A stretch of 64,000 nucleotides of DNA, taken from assembly GCF_022230955.1 (NCBI RefSeq), contig NZ_JAKKFI010000083.1, positions 1 through 64,000 of the forward strand, read 5' to 3'. Every line of letters starts with the position of its first letter. Positions within the stretch are counted from its first letter, which is position 1. This stretch comes from Micromonospora cabrerizensis. GTDB lineage: Bacteria; Actinomycetota; Actinomycetes; Mycobacteriales; Micromonosporaceae. This document shows, piece after piece, positions 53,328 through 59,736 of this stretch. A program made the translations under genes and the position numbers. Below the pieces are notes generated by a model that was not told where the DNA came from, did no database searches, and worked only from the letters and a program-made list of their open reading frames with translations.

Positions 53328-53468
53328 ATGCAGCAGTCGACGACGTCGAACGTGCAGCCTGTGCTGGCGACGGTGGTCCAGAGGGTCCACGCCCGGATCG
53401 CGGCCGAGCAGGCCAAGCCCGAGGCCGTTCGAGCCGCACACGCGGCGTCGCTTCCCGCGCAATCCTGA
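53328..53468 (+). CDS. Candidate precursor peptide of the FxsB-type radical SAM enzyme
   Basis: A 46-aa peptide. ATG 53328 has AAGGAGG 5 nt upstream; the in-frame ATG 53313 overlaps that site and is less likely. The N-terminal half (MQQSTTSNVQPVLATVVQRV) looks like a leader, followed by HARIAAEQAKPEAVRAAHAA and the end SLPAQS. The radical SAM gene starts 19 bp downstream, the usual arrangement for FxsA-FxsB. It does not end in F-x-S-x-x and contains no Phe, Trp or Tyr; His21 and His38 are the only aromatic side chains, with HAR and HAAS as possible modification sites. Confidence 0.6.
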   Translation: MQQSTTSNVQPVLATVVQRVHARIAAEQAKPEAVRAAHAASLPAQS

Positions 53469-53487
53469 GCACGCTCGGAGCGCGGGC

Positions 53488-54582
53488 ATGCCACCACTGC
53501 GAACCTTCATCCTCAAGGTGGTCAACCGCTGCAACATCAACTGCGACTACTGCTATGTCTTCAACGGGCCAGACCAGGCCTGGCGGGAATTGCCCGTACG
53601 GATGAGCGTCGAGGTGGCCCACGCCGTCGCGCAGCGAATCGCCGAGCACGCCACCGCCCACGACCTCGACCACGTAGACGTCGTGCTGCATGGTGGCGAG
53701 CCCCTGCTCGCCGGGCCGCGCCACCTCGGCGCCATCCTGCAGATACTTCGCGACCGAGTGCCGTCCGTCCGCTTCGAGTTGCAGACCAACGGCATGCTGC
53801 TCAACGACGACTGGCTGGACCTCTTCGATCGGTTCGACGTCCGGGTCGGCGTGAGCATCGACGGCCGGCCCACGGCGAATGACCGCCACCGGGTCAGCCA
53901 CCGCGGTCGGTCGACGTCGGATGCGGCGGTCCGCGGTATCGAACTGCTCCGCAATCGGCCCCACCTGTTTGCCGGTGTCCTGGCCGTGGTCGACCTCCAC
54001 AACGACCCAGCTGACGTTCACGACTATCTCGCGTCACTCGGGCCGGCGGTCATCGACTTCAACCTGCCGCACGCCACGCACGACGCCCCACCGGGACGCA
54101 CCCATCCCGCTGAGCCGGAGTACGGCCGCTGGCTGAGCCGCGTCTACGACGCATGGACCAGCGCCGACTCCTACACGCACTCGGTGCGCATACTCGAAGA
54201 CATCGTCGCCCTCAGCCTCGGTGCGAAAGGTTCCGTCGAATCGCTCGGACTCGCACCGGCCGACATCGTCGTGGTCGAGTCCGACGGCTCAATCGAGAAC
54301 ATCGACACACTCAAAGCCGCCGCCCCGGGCGCCGCAAGCCTCGGCCTCAACGTCTTCGACCACACCATCGACGAGGTGGCGAACCACCCGGCGATCCAGC
54401 GACGGCAGGTCGGCGTGGCGGCCCTGGCAGAAGAGTGCCAGCGCTGCCCCCTGGTGTCCGTCTGCGGCGGTGGGTATCTGCCGCATCGGCTGAGCGCTGA
54501 GCGCGGGTACCGCAACCCGTCGGTCTACTGTCAGGACCTCGCCCACCTCATCCGGCACGTCCAAGCCACGCTTCCGGCCTAA
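53488..54582 (+). CDS. fxsB: FxsB-family radical SAM/SPASM peptide maturase
   Basis: A 364-aa enzyme from ATG 53488, with GGAG upstream. The radical SAM cluster motif is C15-x3-C19-x2-C22 in RCNINCDYCYVF. The TIM-barrel part shows HGGEPLLAGPRHLG and VGVSIDGRPTANDRHR, both typical of FxsB. The C-terminal SPASM-like region has the Cys set CQRCPLVSVCGGGYLPHR and NPSVYCQDL. FxsB enzymes form carbon-carbon cyclophane crosslinks between an aromatic side chain and a residue two positions on in the precursor. Many FxsB proteins carry a further C-terminal HExxH domain; this one is the short form. It lies in a run with its candidate precursor and a GNAT gene. Confidence 0.9.
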   Translation: MPPLRTFILKVVNRCNINCDYCYVFNGPDQAWRELPVRMSVEVAHAVAQRIAEHATAHDLDHVDVVLHGGEPLLAGPRHLGAILQILRDRVPSVRFELQTNGMLLNDDWLDLFDRFDVRVGVSIDGRPTANDRHRVSHRGRSTSDAAVRGIELLRNRPHLFAGVLAVVDLHNDPADVHDYLASLGPAVIDFNLPHATHDAPPGRTHPAEPEYGRWLSRVYDAWTSADSYTHSVRILEDIVALSLGAKGSVESLGLAPADIVVVESDGSIENIDTLKAAAPGAASLGLNVFDHTIDEVANHPAIQRRQVGVAALAEECQRCPLVSVCGGGYLPHRLSAERGYRNPSVYCQDLAHLIRHVQATLPA

Positions 54583-54594
54583 AGGAGAAGCACA

Positions 54595-55080
54595 GTGCAA
54601 CACCTCGTCGTCCGCCACGCCGAGCCCAGCGACGCCAAGACCGTCGCCGCGATGATCGAGGAGATCGAGCGGTACTACGGCGCCACGTCGATCCAACCGT
54701 TCGACGAACGACTGACACAGGTCGAAGCTGCGCTGTTCGGGACGCCACCCCTGGCGTACTGCGTGCTCGCGCTTAGCGGCGACGAGGTGCTGGGGTTGGC
54801 GGCGTACTCCTTCTTGTGGCCGGCTGCCGGATCGACGCATTCACTGTTCATCAAGGAGCTGTACGTGCGGCCGGACGGCCGGCGGCTGGGCACGGGCACG
54901 CGGCTCATGCAGGAGATGCGGGCAATTGCGGCCGCCGCGCCGGGGTGCAGTCGAGTGGAGTGGATGACCGACCGAGACAACGACGGTGCACGCGCCTTCT
55001 ACCGACGACTCGGATTCGAGGAGTTTGAGGGGAAGGTGAACTACCGCGTCGGGTCCGACATCCCGGAGCCGCTCGGCTGA
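54595..55080 (+). CDS. GNAT family N-acetyltransferase
   Basis: A 161-aa protein from GTG 54595, with AAAGGAG 8 nt upstream. GNAT fold: motif A IKELYVRPDGRRLGTGTRLM carries the acetyl-CoA pyrophosphate loop (R-R-x-G-x-G-x), preceded by a beta-strand block and followed by VEWMTDRDNDGARAFYRRLG, typical of motif B. It is 12 bp after the radical SAM gene and so in the same operon. It may acetylate the mature peptide (tailoring or self-protection) or an unrelated amine; the sequence does not decide. Confidence 0.88.
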   Translation: MQHLVVRHAEPSDAKTVAAMIEEIERYYGATSIQPFDERLTQVEAALFGTPPLAYCVLALSGDEVLGLAAYSFLWPAAGSTHSLFIKELYVRPDGRRLGTGTRLMQEMRAIAAAAPGCSRVEWMTDRDNDGARAFYRRLGFEEFEGKVNYRVGSDIPEPLG

Positions 55081-55122
55081 GTCGACAGGCCAGGCTCCGG
55101 CAAGGAGTCTGATCGGCATCAG

Positions 55123-55148
55123 CAGCGACCGCTTCGGTGCGGTCGCTG
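55123..55148. terminator. Hairpin between convergent genes
   Basis: A 10-bp stem (cagcgaccgc / gcggtcgctg) with a 6-nt loop, between the GNAT stop (55080) and the stop of the minus-strand gene (55149). No long T-run, but the position fits a bidirectional terminator. Confidence 0.6.
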
Positions 55149-55430
55149 TCAGACCGACCTTCGCACTGCCGCAACACCACAGGCCGCCAAAAACATGACC
55201 GCGATCAGTCCGATCCGTAGCCAGGGCACGTCCCGGCTCGGTCGTACGCCGATCGATACCGCCAGCGCCAGCTGTGCCAGCAGAGCCAGGCAAATGACGA
55301 CGCTGAGCGACCGGTAGGTGTTTCCGAAATCGGACCAGAACACCCAGGTGCCGTAAATGGTCGGGACCCCGAACAGCAGGCTCAGGCCGATCAACGGGAC
55401 GGCCAGCCGCCATCGCATGCTGGTGCTCAC
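55149..55430 (-). CDS. Small membrane protein
   Basis: A 93-aa protein from GTG 55430, overlapping the upstream stop (GTGA). Three hydrophobic segments: residues ~10-29 (LAVPLIGLSLLFGVPTIYGT), ~42-62 (LSVVICLALLAQLALAVSIG) and ~70-86 (LRIGLIAVMFLAACGVAA). No charged functional motif. Last in a three-gene minus-strand run with two other small proteins. Function unknown. Confidence 0.65.
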   Translation of the reverse strand: MSTSMRWRLAVPLIGLSLLFGVPTIYGTWVFWSDFGNTYRSLSVVICLALLAQLALAVSIGVRPSRDVPWLRIGLIAVMFLAACGVAAVRRSV

Positions 55431-55759
55431 CGCTGCTCCTCCCGGCCCTCGCTGGCGGGACTGTCGAGGGTCTCCGCCTCGACGGTGAGCTCTGCGCCCG
55501 CCTCACGAAGCTGCTGCGCCTGACGCTCCCATTCGATGCGCTCGTCCCGCGTGAGGGCGTCACGGTCGTTGAGCGATGCCGTGAAGGCGTCGTCCAGCGC
55601 CTGGCCGTGCCAGGAGAACGTCGCCGCCGTACGCAGGTCAGCCTCGCCGCTGAGGACGGTGCGGGCCAGGGAACCCAGCGGGTCGTTGCCGGCACGGCTC
55701 CTGGCGAGTGTCGTCAGGACCGCACGGGCCAGCGGCTGGCGGTGGATCTCGTCGGTCAT
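55427..55759 (-). CDS. Small acidic helical protein
   Basis: A 110-aa protein from ATG 55759. It is soluble and mostly helical, with LARAVLTTLARSRAGNDPLG near the start and an acidic coiled-coil-like tail (WERQAQQLREAGAELTVEAE). It reads MTDEIHRQP at the start and overlaps the membrane protein gene downstream by GTGA. No family recognised. Secretion-adaptor-like character in type VII gene neighbourhoods is a guess from the hydrophobic neighbour at 55763. Confidence 0.55.
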   Translation of the reverse strand: MTDEIHRQPLARAVLTTLARSRAGNDPLGSLARTVLSGEADLRTAATFSWHGQALDDAFTASLNDRDALTRDERIEWERQAQQLREAGAELTVEAETLDSPASEGREEQR

Positions 55760-55762
55760 GGC

Positions 55763-56161
55763 CTATCCCTGCTGTCCGGGGTGCTGATAGGTCTCGAGGT
55801 TGGGAAGAGCGGCGATGGCAGCGCCGGCCTGAATCATGCCAATGGTGCCGGCGATGCCCTTGAAGGTGGCCTCGGCATTGCCGTAGAAGGTCGAAATCTC
55901 GTTGTAAAGGTCGTACGCCTGCCAGGCGTAGTAGGCCGCCACGCCGTAGCCGACGACTGGCCCGATTCCCGTCTCGCTCGTCGCCGTGCCGACCGCCGAG
56001 GCCAGGTTGATGACGATCAGGACGTCGATGAGCTTGGTGATCAGGCCACTGACCACGTCGAAGAGGTGCTTGGCAGCTTCGCCGACAAGCACCGTGGTTG
56101 AACGAAGCCCCAAGCTGCCGCACGGAGCCGCTGTTCGGGAGCCGGCGACTTCCTGATTCAT
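55763..56161 (-). CDS. Hydrophobic helical-hairpin protein, possibly type VII-secretion related
   Basis: A 132-aa protein from ATG 56161; GTG 56173 is an alternative. After a short polar start, two long hydrophobic, Gly/Ala-rich helices follow (LFDVVSGLITKLIDVLIVIN and FKGIAGTIGMIQAGAAIAAL), separated by YYAWQAYDLYNEISTFYGNA. This hairpin pattern recalls the C-terminal half of actinobacterial WXG100-like secretion substrates, but the WXG helix pair itself is missing, so it may be a truncated relative. First gene of the three-gene minus run. Confidence 0.5.
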   Translation of the reverse strand: MNQEVAGSRTAAPCGSLGLRSTTVLVGEAAKHLFDVVSGLITKLIDVLIVINLASAVGTATSETGIGPVVGYGVAAYYAWQAYDLYNEISTFYGNAEATFKGIAGTIGMIQAGAAIAALPNLETYQHPGQQG

Positions 56162-56446
56162 CACCCTGTCCACTCCACGCGCGCATCTGGCTCGCCCGCG
56201 CCTCGATCACGGTCACGTTCAGGGGGTTAACACCTAGGATCCTTCACGACTAGCTCGATGCGGGTTTGAATCTTCCCTATTAGACCTGAAAAGGCAGCTC
56301 AGATCAGCCTCTCGGCGCTGACGATGCAGTTGGCTCTACCTCCCGCAGGGCCTTCGTGGCGTACTGCGCACTAGTGTGCGCGCTGGACAGGCGATCGACA
56401 TGTAGCCATGATGAGCGTCGTAACCAACGTCCTACCGGGGGTGTCG

Positions 56447-58822
56447 ATGATTGACGAGGCTGGTTCCCATGACCGGCTTGTGACCCGATCCGAGATCGCC
56501 GATCTGGCGGGGGTCAGCCGGGAGAACGTCCCCAACTGGGCGCGGAGACACGGTGACTTCCCGAAGCCCGTCCGGTCAGGCGATGCGGAGTATTTCCGAC
56601 TCGCGGAGGTCATGAGCTGGTGGGAGAGGCGCACGATTCCGGACCGATCCCTGCGAGAGGGCGAGAGAGCCGGCATCACCTACGCCGACCGTGTCCGCCG
56701 GACCCGTACCGCGAAAGGCCAATCCACCCGGGAGAACCCGCCCGTCACGCAGACTCTGAATCGGGACGAGCAAGAGCGGCTACTGGTCGAGGGGCTTCTC
56801 AGCACGTTGGAGGGACGCATTCCCGGCACAGGCTCCTCGGCCGGGTACTTGCATCTGCTGGCTTCGCTGGCGTTCCTTTGCGCCAGTGCGCCCGAGGAAT
56901 GGGAGCACCTGCGCCACCTGTCGCGGCAGTCAGGAGGACCGAACGAAGGCCGGACGCTGCTCGTGCAGCTCGGAGTGATGGCTGATCGGCAGCTCCGTGA
57001 ACGTGGCCTGCTACCTGGCGTGCGGCTCGGGCTCGGCGGCCTGCAGCCAAGCTCGCCCGACGACCTTCGTCCCGTAATCCGGGCCAGCGGCCAGCTCGGG
57101 CCCGCCGCCTTCCGGGCGCTGATGGACCGGTACGCGGCACAGGCCCGGCTCGGTCCTGAAACCTCCTTTACCCCCAACTGTGTCGCCCGGCTAATGGCTG
57201 ATCTGCTACTGGCTGGCAGGACCTCCGGGGGACGCGTCCTCGACCCGTACGCCCGCGGCGGTGAGCTGCTCACCGCATTCGCCGACCGATACCAGGCCGA
57301 CGCTCAGGTGGAGGTCTACGGGCAGAGCGCGGACCAGGACTCGTTGCGGCTGGCCGGCATGAACCTAGCCGTGCGCGGCCTGCGAGGCCGCCTTCAACAC
57401 GGCACCCCCGGATCCTGGGCGACCGTGGCCTGGCCCCGGCAGAAAGTGGATCTGATTCTCACCAACCCGCCCTTCAACACCGGGCTGTTGAGCAAGCAGC
57501 GTCGTGCGGAGGACTGGCCCTTCGGCCCGCCGCCGGAGGGTAACGACAACTTCGCATGGATACAGCACATCCTCGCATCGCTTGACTCCGGCGGGCGGGC
57601 AGTAGTGGTGATGCCCAACACCGCAGGGACGTCGACCAATGCCCGGGAACGCGCCATCCGGAAGGTCCTGATCGACAAGGGCGTAGTGGAGTGCATCATC
57701 GCCCTGCCGCGGCAGCTATTCCCCACCACCGCGATCCCCGTCTCAGTGTGGCTGCTGACGGCGCCCACCGAGCCCCGCGATCAGGTGCTGTTCATCAATG
57801 CCCAGAAATTGGGGGCAGCCAGCAAGGGGCAGCGCACCCTCTCGTCCATCGACCAGGACACCATCGTCGCCGCCTATCGATCGTTCCTTGACGATCGGGA
57901 GCAAGGCCGTCATCATCTGGGCACCGAGCAGATCAGCCTCGCCGTCGACACCAACAGGCTCCACGGGCCGACTTACTCGCTGAACCCGCTGGAACATCGG
58001 ATGGCCGGCGCGCGGACCAATTCGCCCGGCGCCACCATGGCGCAGACGCAGGACGCACTCCGAGACCTGTCCCGCCAGCAGGCTCAGGCGAGCGCCGCCG
58101 AGGCCGACACGCGTCCCCTGCTCGACCTGCTCTCAGAGACCGACCTGGACGAGGACCGCCTTCCGGACGGATGGCGTCGCGTCCACCTTCGGGACATCTG
58201 CGATATACACGCCGGGCCCTCCCACTCCCGATTGGGCACCCCGAAGGTGCAGTCGGGGACATCCGTGGTGCTACCGAAGCATCTCCGCCACGGCCGCATC
58301 GACGCCACCGGGGAGGAGAGGATCCCGCCGCAGGCTGCGGACCGACTCAAAAAGGACTTCCAGGTGCAAGCAGGTGACATCGTCTCCGTACGATCCGGAT
58401 CCACTGGGCCGTCCGCGTTGGTGAGCCACCAGCAGAACGGCTGGCTGTTCAGTACCAACCTGCTTCGACTACGGCGGAGGCAACCCGGCGACGTCGACCT
58501 CGGCTACCTGCTGAGTTACCTCAGCCTGCCGCGCGTACAGGAGTGGATAAGAGGCCGATCAGCGGCCACCGCCATCGCCTCGATCAGTGTCGAGGACTTC
58601 GGGTTGCTCGAGGTCGTACTGCCGCCCTTACCGCGACAGGAGCACGTCGGCGCGGCCTTGGGCGCGCTCGACGAACAGATTCTCGCCGCCCAACGCGTCG
58701 TTACGGCTGCCGCGCGGGCCCGCACCCTGCTGTCGGAGCAGCTTGTGGACATCGCTGCAGAACTCTCCCCGCCATCGGCGGTTCCCACCGCTGATCACAC
58801 GCAGAAAGGACAATCCGCGTGA
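56447..58822 (+). CDS. Fused type I N6-adenine methyltransferase and specificity protein (HsdM-HsdS)
   Basis: A ~791-aa protein. ATG 56447 has a GGGG purine run 6 nt upstream; ATG 56408 is an in-frame alternative. An N-terminal helix-turn-helix (SEIADLAGVSRENVPNWARR, residues ~12-31) resembles MerR/AlpA-type domains. The methylase core has motif I RVLDPYARGGELL and motif IV LILTNPPFNTG. After about residue 560 an HsdS-like target-recognition domain follows (VHLRDICDIHAGPSHSRLGT, QAGDIVSVRSGSTGPSALVS, LPPLPRQEHVGAALGALDEQ), with a closing helical region. Motif I is DPYARGG rather than DPxxGTG, which may affect SAM binding. No HsdR is in the window. A small membrane protein is coupled to it. 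Confidence 0.85.
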   Translation: MIDEAGSHDRLVTRSEIADLAGVSRENVPNWARRHGDFPKPVRSGDAEYFRLAEVMSWWERRTIPDRSLREGERAGITYADRVRRTRTAKGQSTRENPPVTQTLNRDEQERLLVEGLLSTLEGRIPGTGSSAGYLHLLASLAFLCASAPEEWEHLRHLSRQSGGPNEGRTLLVQLGVMADRQLRERGLLPGVRLGLGGLQPSSPDDLRPVIRASGQLGPAAFRALMDRYAAQARLGPETSFTPNCVARLMADLLLAGRTSGGRVLDPYARGGELLTAFADRYQADAQVEVYGQSADQDSLRLAGMNLAVRGLRGRLQHGTPGSWATVAWPRQKVDLILTNPPFNTGLLSKQRRAEDWPFGPPPEGNDNFAWIQHILASLDSGGRAVVVMPNTAGTSTNARERAIRKVLIDKGVVECIIALPRQLFPTTAIPVSVWLLTAPTEPRDQVLFINAQKLGAASKGQRTLSSIDQDTIVAAYRSFLDDREQGRHHLGTEQISLAVDTNRLHGPTYSLNPLEHRMAGARTNSPGATMAQTQDALRDLSRQQAQASAAEADTRPLLDLLSETDLDEDRLPDGWRRVHLRDICDIHAGPSHSRLGTPKVQSGTSVVLPKHLRHGRIDATGEERIPPQAADRLKKDFQVQAGDIVSVRSGSTGPSALVSHQQNGWLFSTNLLRLRRRQPGDVDLGYLLSYLSLPRVQEWIRGRSAATAIASISVEDFGLLEVVLPPLPRQEHVGAALGALDEQILAAQRVVTAAARARTLLSEQLVDIAAELSPPSAVPTADHTQKGQSA

Positions 58823-59022
58823 GTAGCCCGACCGTCCATACCGTATCGATTCTCTGGCTGCTCGTGGCCGGGCTCTTCTCCCTGGTGGTCGCACTCATCG
58901 CCGGCATCCTCAAGTCGAGCGTCGGCGCGCGATTGGCCGAAGCCGTGCTCTACGGCGGGACGGCGTTCGCCGCGTCGATGGGGGTCGCACTGCCCATCCT
59001 CGTCGTACTGAATCTGATGTAG
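58819..59022 (+). CDS. Small two-helix membrane protein coupled to the methyltransferase
   Basis: A 67-aa protein from GTG 58819, overlapping the methyltransferase stop as GTGA. Two hydrophobic segments cover most of its length: residues ~10-31 (ILWLLVAGLFSLVVALIAGI) and ~42-66 (AVLYGGTAFAASMGVALPIL). It looks like an effector- or anchor-sized membrane protein. Translational coupling argues that it works with the HsdM-HsdS protein, an unusual pairing. Function unknown. Confidence 0.7.
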   Translation: MSSPTVHTVSILWLLVAGLFSLVVALIAGILKSSVGARLAEAVLYGGTAFAASMGVALPILVVLNLM

Positions 59023-59289
59023 TTCGTCCGCAGAATCGTCTGGTTCCGACACCCATGACGGCGGTGTCACTTAGCGGCGTCGGATTCGTCATGGCAGGCG
59101 GGAATGGGTATAGCGGCCGGACAGCCGGGTAGCAGCGGTCCGGCCGCCAGCTTGTACCTCGGGCCTTCGCCTTGTCAGGCCCACCAGCTCCACCAGTCTT
59201 CTGGCGCGGGCTCGGTCGGCGTCTCTGGCAGTGAGCGGTGTCGCTTTTCGCTGACGTCACTGCCGGCAGCACAATCGCGGAATGGCCCG

Positions 59290-59736
59290 TCATCGCCGTA
59301 CAGGATGGGCAGCTGGTGGTCGAGCTCTCAGCCAGGGCAGCATGCCGGTCATCTGCAGCCGGGCCTGTTCCCAGCCGTACCACAGGGCTGTCAGCCGGGT
59401 GACCGCTTCGTCGTGGCGCCACCATTGTTCGCACCAGTGCCACCGAGTCATGCCGACTTCACCGACCGGGCGTGGGAAGGTCGGCAGCAGATACGTGGTC
59501 ACCCACTCCTCGACCGTCGAGTACAGCGGCGGCTGATCATCCCCATCACCAGCGTGGACGCGTTCGGCCTGGGCCTGCTGGAGGTCGACGACCTGCGCCG
59601 TCAGTCTCGCCACCTCCGCAGCGAGCTCATCGAGTCGTATGGCACGTCGTTGCGGACCTGCTGGGACGTGGGGACGGTCATCGCGATCGTCCGCGCATCG
59701 GCACTGCGGTCGCTGCCGCAGCTTGCTTGGCGGCAA
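59290..59736 (-). CDS. DUF4913 domain protein
   Basis: Up to 148 aa; the start is unclear. The conserved part begins near RLDELAAEVARLTAQVVDLQ (coiled coil) and continues YSTVEEWVTTYLLPTFPRPV and RWHWCEQWWRHDEAVTRLTA, the Trp-rich DUF4913 signature. ATG 59736 lies inside the relaxase gene. An ATG overlapping the relaxase stop near 59680 enters a different frame (MTVPTSQQVRNDV) that could only join the conserved part through a frameshift. DUF4913 genes accompany relaxases and transfer genes on actinobacterial plasmids and integrative elements. Confidence 0.7.
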   Translation of the reverse strand: MPPSKLRQRPQCRCADDRDDRPHVPAGPQRRAIRLDELAAEVARLTAQVVDLQQAQAERVHAGDGDDQPPLYSTVEEWVTTYLLPTFPRPVGEVGMTRWHWCEQWWRHDEAVTRLTALWYGWEQARLQMTGMLPWLRARPPAAHPVRR

